DNA of 64,000 nt. It comes from Kocuria rosea subsp. polaris (GTDB lineage Bacteria > Actinomycetota > Actinomycetes > Actinomycetales > Micrococcaceae). The DNA lies in assembly GCF_001483755.1 (NCBI RefSeq), contig NZ_LQBK01000022.1:195992-259991 (forward strand), in the 5' to 3' direction. Position 1 is the first letter of the stretch. Every line of letters starts with the position of its first letter. The notes below the pieces were generated by a model. It was not told the DNA's origin, made no database searches, and saw nothing but the letters and a program-made list of their open reading frames with translations. The position numbers and the translations under genes are program-made. Below, piece after piece: positions 33,618 through 41,228 of this stretch.

Positions 33618-34064
33618 ATGAGCACCGACAAGCACGCACCGCGCGTGGGCTACGCGGCCGGGGCGTTCGACCTGTTCCACGTGGGGCACCTGAACATCCT
33701 GCGCCAGGCGAAGCAGCACTGCGACCACCTGATCGCCGGGGTCGTCTCGGACGACCTGATCGAGATCACCAAGGGCCACCGGCCGGTGGTCTCCCTGCGC
33801 GAGCGGATGGAGATCGTCGAGCACATCCGCTACGTGGACCAGGTCCACGCCGAGGTGCTGCTGGACAAGCTGGACACCTGGGAGCAGCTGCGCTTCGACG
33901 TGTTCTTCAAGGGTGACGACTGGCGCGGCACCCCGAAGGGGGAGCGGCTCGAGCGGGAGTTCGCGGCGGTGGGCGTGGAGGTCGTGTACTTCCCGTACAC
34001 GGTGCACACGTCCTCCACGAAGCTGCGGGCCGCCCTCGAGGTGCTCTCGCTCCCGGTGGGCTGA
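33618..34064 (+). CDS. Cytidylyltransferase-family protein (TagD-like)
   Basis: 148-residue nucleotidyltransferase of the glycerol-3-phosphate cytidylyltransferase type. The HxGH motif is present in GAFDLFHVGHLNILRQA near residue 20, and FKGDDWRGTPKG follows. The normal RTEGIST signature is replaced by HTSSTKLR, which keeps the Ser-Ser/Thr pattern but not the Arg; substrate choice may differ. ATG at 33618 is favoured by GAGGGGGG about 9 nt upstream; ATG at 33609 is too close. The product (a CDP-alcohol) could feed the CDP-alcohol phosphotransferase of the facing operon. The 181 nt upstream hold no gene. Confidence 0.85.
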   Translation: MSTDKHAPRVGYAAGAFDLFHVGHLNILRQAKQHCDHLIAGVVSDDLIEITKGHRPVVSLRERMEIVEHIRYVDQVHAEVLLDKLDTWEQLRFDVFFKGDDWRGTPKGERLEREFAAVGVEVVYFPYTVHTSSTKLRAALEVLSLPVG

Positions 34065-34067
34065 GAC

Positions 34068-35759
34068 TCAGCGCGGGGACTCCGGGGGGAGCTCCCGCCC
34101 GGAGTCCCCGCCGGACCACGGCGGCCGCGGGCGCCCCTGCGGCGATGCCGGCGAGGAGCCCTGCGCGCGAGGTCCCTGGGGCGACCCCGGGCCCTGCGGG
34201 GACTCCCGCGGGGCGTGCCGCTGGATCGGCTGCCCCGGGGGCGGGCCCATCTGCGGCGGCCCCGCCGGGGAGCCGTACCCGGGACCCGCAGGCCCCGAGT
34301 CGGCCTGCCCCGATCCCACGGGCCCTGATCCCGCAGGTCCCGAGCCCGCCGGCCAGGACCCGCCGTACCGCGGGTCGCCGGACGGCGCGCCGGGGTGCCC
34401 GCGGCCCCGGTCCGCGCTCCGGCGTGCCCGGCCGCGGCGGGCGGCGTCCCAGGCCCACACCACCAGGGCGCCCACGCCGAACAGCGCCACGAGCAGGGCG
34501 ACGACGGGACCCAGGAAGGGCACGGCCCGCAGCAGCACGTAGATCAGCAGGCCGAGCGCCAGGGCGAGCACGCGCTTGCCGAAGCGCGCCGGGGCGCGGT
34601 CCCGCAGCAGCAGGGCCCCCGTGGTGTACGCGACCACGACCGGTGCCAGCAGGGCCAGGGCGAGCACCAGGCCCAGGACCAGCACGAGGTCGAGGACCAC
34701 GCCCGCGGCCACGACCGCGGCGGCCAGCCCGGCCAGGGTCAGCCAGCCCAGGGCGATGGCCAGCAGGACCGCCACGGCGAGCACCGCGAGCACGGCGACG
34801 GCCGTGCCGACGACCGCCAGCGCACCCCACCCGAGACTCACCCAGGGCCGGGCCCGGAGCGTGCCCGCCGCCCCGGTCGTGACCCGGGGCATCAGCCGCA
34901 GCGCGAGCAGACCGACCAGGAACAGCGTGACGAACAGGCGCAGGCCGTCGATCAGCAGCGCGAGCGGGCCGGCCGGTCCGACGGCCTCCTCCTCGACCAC
35001 CACCGGGTCGTAGACGACCTCGCCGGCGATCTCGGCGCCCGGGGCGATCGCGGCCTCCGTCCCGGACCGGTAGGACAGGTCCCCGCCCAGGCGCGCGGCG
35101 TCGGTCAGGGTCAGGCCCGGGTCCACCCGAGGCACGGCGACACCGGTCGTGGGCGCCCACGCGGCCCCGGCCTCGTCGGCGGCGCCCACGTCCGCCTGCA
35201 CGTCCCCGCCGATCGCGCCGGCCAGGGTCAGGGCGGCGGCCCCGGCGGTCACGTCGCCGTCGACGGTGCCGGCCAGCAGGGCCTGGTAGGCGCCGAGGAG
35301 CACGTCCCCGCCGATCTCGGCGCCGGGACGCGTCTCGAGGCTGAAGCCGGCCGTGACCAGGTCGTCGGCTACTCGGGCCTGCTCGCCGAGGAGGAGCACC
35401 TGGCTCGCCACGCGGGCGTCGTCGCCCACGGTGCCCTCGATCACCACGGTCTGGGCCGCGGCCATCAGGTCCCCCTCGACCGTGCCGTTGACGGTCACCG
35501 TCCCAGCGGCGACCAGGAGGTCGCCGCGCACCGTGCCGTCGACCACCACGTCCCCGCCGGTCACGTACAGGTCGTCGTCCACGACCTCGTCGGCCGGCAC
35601 CACCACGTTCTCCTCACCGCGGATCTCGGCCGCACCGGCGGGGGCGGCGAGCAGGAAGCCCGCGAGCGCGACGGCCAGCAGGCTCAGCAGGGCCAGGAGA
35701 GTCGGCAGGCGGCGGCGGAACGGGACGGGCGAGGTGCGGGGCACCGGCAGGGTCTCCAT
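34068..35759 (-). CDS. Secreted/membrane bactofilin-like (polymer-forming repeat) protein
   Basis: 563 residues: signal peptide, then about 200 residues of short beta-helix repeats (DDLYVTGGDVVVDGTVRGDLLVAAGTVTV-like turns, each ~18 residues) resembling bactofilin/polymer-forming domains but outside the membrane. About five hydrophobic helices follow (255-440), then a Pro/Gly/Ser-rich tail with PAGSGPVGSGQADSG repeats. Similar proteins are scattered in actinobacteria with no known role; a wall or membrane scaffold is a guess. ATG at 35759 has no good Shine-Dalgarno (GAGGA is only 1 nt away), so the start is uncertain. It ends 3 nt from the convergent cytidylyltransferase gene. Confidence 0.75.
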   Translation of the reverse strand: METLPVPRTSPVPFRRRLPTLLALLSLLAVALAGFLLAAPAGAAEIRGEENVVVPADEVVDDDLYVTGGDVVVDGTVRGDLLVAAGTVTVNGTVEGDLMAAAQTVVIEGTVGDDARVASQVLLLGEQARVADDLVTAGFSLETRPGAEIGGDVLLGAYQALLAGTVDGDVTAGAAALTLAGAIGGDVQADVGAADEAGAAWAPTTGVAVPRVDPGLTLTDAARLGGDLSYRSGTEAAIAPGAEIAGEVVYDPVVVEEEAVGPAGPLALLIDGLRLFVTLFLVGLLALRLMPRVTTGAAGTLRARPWVSLGWGALAVVGTAVAVLAVLAVAVLLAIALGWLTLAGLAAAVVAAGVVLDLVLVLGLVLALALLAPVVVAYTTGALLLRDRAPARFGKRVLALALGLLIYVLLRAVPFLGPVVALLVALFGVGALVVWAWDAARRGRARRSADRGRGHPGAPSGDPRYGGSWPAGSGPAGSGPVGSGQADSGPAGPGYGSPAGPPQMGPPPGQPIQRHAPRESPQGPGSPQGPRAQGSSPASPQGRPRPPWSGGDSGRELPPESPR

Positions 35760-35950
35760 GTCCTCGAGTCCACGCCCGGGCCGGGACGGAGTCAAGGAAC
35801 CGGCCAGTGTGACGGCACCCCGCCATGTACCCGCGCGTAGGTGAAGAGGTGGTCACGGTTGCGGAGCGTTCCTGGTGGGGGTGCGGCACCGGTCCTAGCC
35901 TGAGGGCGGCGCGCGGCGGGCGCGCGGCGGGATCCGACCGGGGGTGGGTC

Positions 35951-37219
35951 ATGACAAGAAGACTCGGAGCAGGCGTGGTCACGGCAGTCGTGGTGCTGGC
36001 GGGGCCGCTGCCCGCGGCGCTCGCGCACGGGGACGACCCGCCGGCGGGGCCGCGCGTGGTCGCGGACGGACTGGACAACCCGCGCCAGCTCAACCGGGAC
36101 CAGGACGGTGCCCTCGTGGTGGCCGAGGCGGGCCGCGGCGGCACGGAGTGCGTCGGGGCCCGGTGCGCGGGGCCGAGCGGTGCCGTCACCCTGATCGAGA
36201 ACCCGGGACGGGACACGCCCACGGTGTCGACGGTCGTGGAGGGGCTGCTGTCCGTGGCGGGCCCGGACGGGACCTTCGCGGAGGCGCCCGCCGGAGCGGA
36301 CGCCACGGACGTGGCGGGGCAGTACATCATGACGGGCTACGACCCCGAGCGTCTCGACCTCTCGGTGTTCGAGGCCCGCGGCGGGGCGATGTTCGTGGCC
36401 GGCACCAAGGAGAACGGGGAGACGTACCTGGTCTCCTACGCCGACCTGCAGGCGGCCGAGGAGGAGCTCAACCCGGACGGCGCGCAGGTCGACTCGAACC
36501 CGTACGCGATCCTCTACGTGGACGGGGACGACGAGGTGTCCCCGGACGGCTATGCGCTCGTGGCCGACGCCGGGGCCAACACCGTGTGGAAGGTCGAGCC
36601 GGACTTCGCCACCGCCACGGAGGACTCGCTGCCGGCGTACGAGATCACCGCGTGGGCCACGTGGCCGACCACCGCGCTGCCGGACGGGACGGACGACCCC
36701 GAGGGCCCGGCCGAGTTCGTGCCGACGTCCCTGACCGCGGACCGGCACGGCAACGTCTACGTGGGCGGTCTGGGGTCGGTCCGGCCGGGTGAGGCCTCGG
36801 TCGTGCAGTTCTCCGCGGACGGCACCGAGCTGCAGCGCTGGGACGGCTTCACCGCGGTGACCGGCGTGGCCGTGGACCGCGGCCATCTGTACGTCTCGCA
36901 GCTGTTCGGGCCGACCCCGCCGATGCCTCCGGGGGAGACCCCGGCGGACGAGGCGCCGTCCACCCCGGGGAAGGTGCCCGGCCAGGTGGTGGTGCTGCAC
37001 CGGCACCACGAGGACGCCGCGCGGTACGCGATCGACGTCCCGCTCCCGGCGGGCCTGGCGACCGGCCGGCACGGCGAGGTCTACGCCTCGGTGAACAGCG
37101 TGGCCACCGCCGAGGGCATCGCGGCGGGACCGCAGAACCCGTTCGGCGCCGTGGGCGGCGGAGCGGTCTGGGAGCTGGACTTCTCCGAGGCCTACCGTCT
37201 GGAGGACGCCGAGGAGTAG
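35951..37219 (+). CDS. ScyD/ScyE family secreted beta-propeller protein
   Basis: 422-residue secreted protein of the ScyD/ScyE family (named for cyanobacterial scytonemin genes; actinobacterial members are of unknown function). Signal peptide through ALAHG (about residue 29), then six-bladed NHL-like propeller sequence with GLDNPRQLNRDQDGALVVAEAG, LVADAGANTVWKV and SLTADRHGNVYVGGL. ATG at 35951 follows GGGGTGGG; a TAGCCT -10 candidate lies near 35899. A hairpin terminator follows the gene. Confidence 0.85.
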   Translation: MTRRLGAGVVTAVVVLAGPLPAALAHGDDPPAGPRVVADGLDNPRQLNRDQDGALVVAEAGRGGTECVGARCAGPSGAVTLIENPGRDTPTVSTVVEGLLSVAGPDGTFAEAPAGADATDVAGQYIMTGYDPERLDLSVFEARGGAMFVAGTKENGETYLVSYADLQAAEEELNPDGAQVDSNPYAILYVDGDDEVSPDGYALVADAGANTVWKVEPDFATATEDSLPAYEITAWATWPTTALPDGTDDPEGPAEFVPTSLTADRHGNVYVGGLGSVRPGEASVVQFSADGTELQRWDGFTAVTGVAVDRGHLYVSQLFGPTPPMPPGETPADEAPSTPGKVPGQVVVLHRHHEDAARYAIDVPLPAGLATGRHGEVYASVNSVATAEGIAAGPQNPFGAVGGGAVWELDFSEAYRLEDAEE

Positions 37220-37253
37220 GACGAGGAGTAGGACAGGACGGAACGACGACGAC

Positions 37254-37286
37254 GGCGGGCGGTGGCGGGTCCAGCCACCGCTCGCC
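37254..37286. terminator. Convergent terminator hairpin
   Basis: GGCGGGCGGTGGC (37254-37266), 7-nt loop, GCCACCGCTCGCC (37274-37286): a 13-bp stem with one G-U pair. It lies between the ends of two convergent genes. No U-tract on either side. Confidence 0.6.
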
Positions 37287-37360
37287 GGCGCCTGGCGCGA
37301 CTCCCCGCGCACGTGCCGCACGATCCGTTCCGGGCCCGATGACGGCGCCGGAGGACCGGG

Positions 37361-38926
37361 CTATTCGGCGTGCACGGAGCTCGCGCCGAGCACCTCGCCG
37401 GAGGCGTCGAGGGCCTCCACCGCGACGTACGGTGCTGCGGGCGGTGCCGGGATCCGGGTCTCGAAGCCGTCCTTGTCCACGACCGCGTGCTCTGTGGCGC
37501 CGGCCTCGTCGGCACCGGCCAGGAGCCGCCACTGCGCGACCTCCGTCGCGCCGTTCCAGCTGACGTAGGCGCTGTCGCCGTCGACGACGAGAGCGGGTGG
37601 TTCGGTCGGGGTCCCCGTCCACTGCGCGGCGTAGGCCCGGTAGCTGTCGAAGGGTGCCGTGGCGGCGTCGTAGACGACCTCACCGTCCGGGGTGTATTCG
37701 GTGTAGTAGTGCTCCCACCCCCAGCCGACGAGCAGGTTGCCGTTGTCGAGCCGGGACGCATTGGCCATGTAGTCGGACAGCCGCGGCTCGGGCGGGTCGA
37801 GCTGCCGTGCGATGCCGGCCGTCCCGGCGTCCTCGTCGAGCTCGAGCCACAGCACCCGCGAGTTCTCGCGGTAGGCGGGTGTGGCCGCGTTGTCGAAGAG
37901 CCGGATGGTGCCGTCCTCGGCGCGCTGGGCGTCGTGCTGCCAGGAGAAGTAGGCCTCCTCGGACAGCTCGAAGTCGCTGTCTGCGCCGCCGAGGGTCCAG
38001 TTCACGTCGCCGGTCCCGACGTCGATGCTGTAGACGGCGTGGGTGTTGCGGCCCGAGACCAGCAGCGATCCGTCGTCGTCGATCTGCGCCGAGTTGATGT
38101 GGAAGTAGTCGAGCGGGTTCTCCTCGGTGCCCAGGGCCTCGCCCCAGTCCTGATCCGTGACGGCGACGTGGCGCGTGGCCGAGACCGGGACGTGGTCCAG
38201 GGCACTCCACTCGAACAGCACGTCACCGCTGGCGATGTCGACCTCCTGCACCACCCCGTCCAGGACCCATCCGTCCGTGGGTCCCCCGATGCCGCTGAGA
38301 TCGGCCCGGGTGGGAACGTAGGCCACCCACAGCATGGTGCCCCGATCGGTGATGCGATATTCGTGGAAGTCGGGCCCTTCCACGGCCAGACCGCCGGCGG
38401 CGGACATCCGGCGGACCTCCTGATAGGACGAGTCGACCATCACCACCTCGCCGTACCCGTGGCCGCCCTGGTCGCTGCCCTCCCACCAGGTCAGCACCGG
38501 CTCGCCGTCGTAGGTCTGCACCAGGGCGTTGTGGACGTAGTCGTTGGCGTCGTCCAGGGCATCGAAGCTCTGCAGCCACAGCGGATCGCCGTTGCCGTCC
38601 AGGACGGCATTGGCGATGGACTGCTCCTCGGCTTCCGTGTTCCTCGGGGACAGCACGATCACGCCCTCGTAGGCTTCCTCGGCAGCCGGTCCCGGGGTGA
38701 TGTCGGCGCCGAACTGCTCCAGGTCCGGCCTGGTCCGGTAGGCGTCGTGGTCGCCTTCGAAGACGGGCGACTGCGCGATGGGCGCGTCGTCGGTCGGCGA
38801 CGCCTCGGCGCTGTCGACTGCCTGACCGGTGGAGTCGCTGGGGACGGAACACCCGCTCAGCACCAGGAAGGCCGCAGCGGTTGAACCCAGCAGCAGAGGG
38901 CGACGTCGTCGTGGAGAGGGGGTCAT
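37361..38926 (-). CDS. Arylsulfotransferase (ASST)-like lipoprotein
   Basis: 521-residue predicted lipoprotein (lipobox VLSGCSV, Cys about 26) with a beta-propeller like PF14269 arylsulfotransferases. Characteristic stretches are NALVQTYDGEPVLTWWEG, DYFHINSAQIDDDGSLLVSG and FSWQHDAQRAEDG, the last two holding the His residues (HxN, QHD) that line the propeller's central pocket in ASST. These proteins are common in actinobacteria and fungi and are mostly uncharacterised. A TAGGCT -10 element 7 nt upstream of ATG 38926 suggests a leaderless mRNA. G+C is slightly lower than its neighbours. Confidence 0.85.
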   Translation of the reverse strand: MTPSPRRRRPLLLGSTAAAFLVLSGCSVPSDSTGQAVDSAEASPTDDAPIAQSPVFEGDHDAYRTRPDLEQFGADITPGPAAEEAYEGVIVLSPRNTEAEEQSIANAVLDGNGDPLWLQSFDALDDANDYVHNALVQTYDGEPVLTWWEGSDQGGHGYGEVVMVDSSYQEVRRMSAAGGLAVEGPDFHEYRITDRGTMLWVAYVPTRADLSGIGGPTDGWVLDGVVQEVDIASGDVLFEWSALDHVPVSATRHVAVTDQDWGEALGTEENPLDYFHINSAQIDDDGSLLVSGRNTHAVYSIDVGTGDVNWTLGGADSDFELSEEAYFSWQHDAQRAEDGTIRLFDNAATPAYRENSRVLWLELDEDAGTAGIARQLDPPEPRLSDYMANASRLDNGNLLVGWGWEHYYTEYTPDGEVVYDAATAPFDSYRAYAAQWTGTPTEPPALVVDGDSAYVSWNGATEVAQWRLLAGADEAGATEHAVVDKDGFETRIPAPPAAPYVAVEALDASGEVLGASSVHAE

Positions 38927-38933
38927 GTGGTCC

Positions 38934-38939
38934 AGCCTA
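38934..38939 (-). promoter_or_regulatory. -10 hexamer of the ASST-like gene, leaderless arrangement
   Basis: TAGGCT on the minus strand, 7 nt, ATG 38926. No Shine-Dalgarno. Confidence 0.4.
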
Positions 38940-39005
38940 CGTTCGTGCTGGTCAGAGCGGGTTTGCCACACCGAGTCCTCGTTCGTGGTGAGCAGGATCC
39001 GGTCA

Positions 39006-40160
39006 TCAGCCGATGGCCGCGAGGAACCCCTCCGCGACCTCCAGGCGCCGCCGGGCCCGGTGCGGCGGGCCGCCCGAGCGGCGGGCGCCCGCCACCAGGG
39101 ACAGGGCCACCCCGGCGCAGCGCACCCGCAGCGCGGCGGGGTCCACGACCTCGTCGAAGCCGGCGAGCAGGCGCTCCGCGAGGGCCGGTGCGTGCGTGTA
39201 GCGGTCATGCACTGTCGGCAGGACCGCCAGGTGGGCGACCAGGCAGGCGAGGTCGTCCACGCGGTGGCCGGGGCCCACAGCGTCGACGTCCAGCAGCCCC
39301 GTCAGCGGACCGAACGGTCCGCAGGCGTCCGGGCCCACGAGCAGGTTGGCCTCGTAGAGGTCCCCGTGCGCGGGCACGGTGGGACCGGGGTCCGTGTCCC
39401 GGCGGGCGCGGTCGATCGCCGCGGCGAGTCCCTCGATCCGCGCGCGCTCCTCGGGCAGGGCCACGGCGGCCGCGTGCCCGTAGGCCAGGATCCGGTCCGT
39501 CCAGGACGGGCGGGAGGGCAGCTCGAGGGCGGCGGTGGGCAGGGCGTCGAGCAGCGCGAGCACGTGCTCGGGGCCCAACGCGGCGGCGCCGTCCGCCCGC
39601 ACGGACGCGGCCAGCGGCGCGCCGGGCAGCTGCCGGAGCACCACGACGTCCTGGACCGGCTCGCCCTCGGGCGCGGGCACGGGCAGTCCCGCCTCGAGGA
39701 GCATCCGGTGCCGGGCGTGCAGGACCGCGGCCCTGCCCTGCCGCAGCACCTTGAGATAGCGCACCTGCGACTCGTGGCAGACCCGCAGCACCGCCCGGCG
39801 GGTGGGCCGGTAGGAGACCTCCGTGAGCTCGGCGGGCACGGCGGAGGCGAACACCTCCCGGCCCACGGCCTCGGGCGAGGACGCCCAGGGCAGGCCGGGC
39901 AGCCACGGGTCGTGCGGGTGCCGCCACGCGACGAGCTCCACGCCGGCGTGCCGGCTGCGCACCGTTCCCGGTGGTGTGCCGGCGGGCGGGGAGGCGGTGC
40001 TCACGCAGACCACCTCGGCGGTGTGCTGCTCGCCGTCCAGGGCCACGACGTCGAAGACCGCGGTGACCCCGGCGCCGGGGCGGTGGTGGACCCGCCGCCG
40101 GGTCCACCGGAGCACGGACAGCCCGGCCGGGGCCAGCGCGCGCTCCAGGACCGGTCCCAT
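39006..40160 (-). CDS. Phosphotransferase-fold (APH/choline-kinase-like) protein
   Basis: Protein of the aminoglycoside phosphotransferase/choline kinase superfamily. The catalytic loop VPAHGDLYEANLLVG (Asp as base, Asn for metal) and the metal-binding LLDVDAVGPGHRVDDLA are intact near residues 270-310. The N-lobe carries VRYLKVLRQGRAAVL with the ATP-binding Lys. ATG at 40160 gives 384 residues, but coding character (Pro-rich SRALALLSGSG) extends upstream to the overlapping gene end near 40246 without an ATG/GTG, so the true start may be a rare codon coupled to the upstream stop. Substrate unknown; clinical resistance should not be inferred. Confidence 0.75.
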   Translation of the reverse strand: MGPVLERALAPAGLSVLRWTRRRVHHRPGAGVTAVFDVVALDGEQHTAEVVCVSTASPPAGTPPGTVRSRHAGVELVAWRHPHDPWLPGLPWASSPEAVGREVFASAVPAELTEVSYRPTRRAVLRVCHESQVRYLKVLRQGRAAVLHARHRMLLEAGLPVPAPEGEPVQDVVVLRQLPGAPLAASVRADGAAALGPEHVLALLDALPTAALELPSRPSWTDRILAYGHAAAVALPEERARIEGLAAAIDRARRDTDPGPTVPAHGDLYEANLLVGPDACGPFGPLTGLLDVDAVGPGHRVDDLACLVAHLAVLPTVHDRYTHAPALAERLLAGFDEVVDPAALRVRCAGVALSLVAGARRSGGPPHRARRRLEVAEGFLAAIG

Positions 40161-40243
40161 CCCGGAGCCCGACAGCAGGGCCAGGGCGCGGGACTCCGGG
40201 TGGGGCGCGGGCGGGCGGTCGCGGCCGGGAGGCTCGTGGTGGC

Positions 40244-40984
40244 TCAGGGGACGATCCAGCCGTCCTCCACCGTGAAGGTGATGGTGGTGGCCGTCAGCGG
40301 ACCCGGCTGGTCGCTGGTGGTCGCCTGGAGCGAGTAGTTCCCGTCCGCCAGCTCGCGCACCACGGTCACCGGCCGGTGGTCGGTGTTGAGCCGGACCGGG
40401 ACGCCGTCCCGGGCCAGCGTCCAGTAGACCTCGTCGACCGTCGCCGCCGGCACGGCGATCCGCACCCCGGCGCGGCCGGCCTGCCACAGCGCGACCTCCT
40501 GTCCGCGAGGATAGGAGGGCGTCATGACCTCGACGAGCCGGCCGTCCTCCACGACCGCTGTCGCCTCGCCGATGCCCAGGATGGCGAGCCGGCTGTAGTC
40601 GGTGTCCAGGTAGCGGATCTCGTAGGTGCCGTCGCCCTCGAGGGGGATCACGGCCCGGCTCCCGTCGGTGACGGCCATGGCGCTCCCGCCTCCCGGCAGG
40701 CTGTGGCTGACCTCCTGCTTCGAGGCCTCGCTCAGAGTCGCGGGGTGGGTCACCACCAGCGACCCGTCGGCCGCCTGGGTGACCTCCAGGGGCAGATCCA
40801 CCGCCTCGACGACCTGCACCCCCTGTTCCTGCCCGTCCTGCGCTGGGGCGGGAACGGTGGGCGCCGGCCGGGGCGTGGACTCCGCGGGGTGCGGTGTTGC
40901 CGCGATGGCCGGTCCGCCGGTGAGCGTGACGGCAAGGGCGACGGCACTCAGGGTGCCCAGGGCGGTGCGGGTGCTGCGGGTCAT
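40244..40984 (-). CDS. Secreted protein of unknown function
   Basis: 246-residue exported protein: signal peptide ending near residue 28 (GPAIAATP), a Pro-rich spacer, then two beta-rich parts. The second (about 165-246) looks Ig-like: VYWTLARDGVPVRLN, GNYSLQATTSDQPG and ATTITFTVEDGWIVP. No catalytic motif seen. Strong Shine-Dalgarno AGGAGG 5-6 nt before ATG 40984. Upstream lie a dyad and the shared CGTTTGCAT motif (41061-41080), so expression is probably regulated. Its stop abuts the phosphotransferase-fold gene. Confidence 0.7.
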   Translation of the reverse strand: MTRSTRTALGTLSAVALAVTLTGGPAIAATPHPAESTPRPAPTVPAPAQDGQEQGVQVVEAVDLPLEVTQAADGSLVVTHPATLSEASKQEVSHSLPGGGSAMAVTDGSRAVIPLEGDGTYEIRYLDTDYSRLAILGIGEATAVVEDGRLVEVMTPSYPRGQEVALWQAGRAGVRIAVPAATVDEVYWTLARDGVPVRLNTDHRPVTVVRELADGNYSLQATTSDQPGPLTATTITFTVEDGWIVP

Positions 40985-41060
40985 GGGAACCTCCTGTTCG
41001 GGCCCGGCTGCGGGGGGCCGTCCGGTACTGGTCGTTCCACGCTAGGCACGCGGTTTGCGG

Positions 41061-41080
41061 ACGTGACCTCACGTTTGCAT
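41061..41080. promoter_or_regulatory. Dyad ACGTGA-CC-TCACGT overlapping CGTTTGCAT
   Basis: Perfect 6-bp dyad at 41061-41074, overlapping CGTTTGCAT at 41072-41080. It lies 77-96 nt upstream of the secreted-protein gene that starts at 40984. The 9-mer is shared with 32037-32045 and 51642-51650. Confidence 0.5.
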
Positions 41081-41154
41081 CACGATCGATTCCGCCCGGG
41101 CACCGGCCCCCGTCCCCGTATCCGCCCTCGGCCACGGTGCCCCGGCGAGGTTTC

Positions 41155-41228
41155 CGGACCGGGTCCCCGACACGAGGCTCGGACTGGGTCATCCGACCGG
41201 GTCCCGCACCTGAGGCTCAGGCCAGGTC
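41155..41228. repeat. 38-bp imperfect tandem duplication at the ABC-F 3' end
   Basis: Segments from 41155 and 41193, each starting C[G/C]GACCGGGTCCC, align over 36 nt with 27 identities, period 38. The right copy contains the ABC-F stop codon (41217-41219); the left copy is 3' of the gene. Confidence 0.6.

Noticed and set aside
34145-34882. Independent gene on the plus strand over the bactofilin-like protein tail
   Set aside because: The frame is Pro/Arg/Ala low-complexity, opposite to Gly/Pro/Ser repeats, with no Shine-Dalgarno.
39006-40160. Antibiotic-resistance aminoglycoside kinase
   Set aside because: Only the general phosphotransferase fold motifs are present; such proteins are numerous in actinobacteria with diverse substrates.
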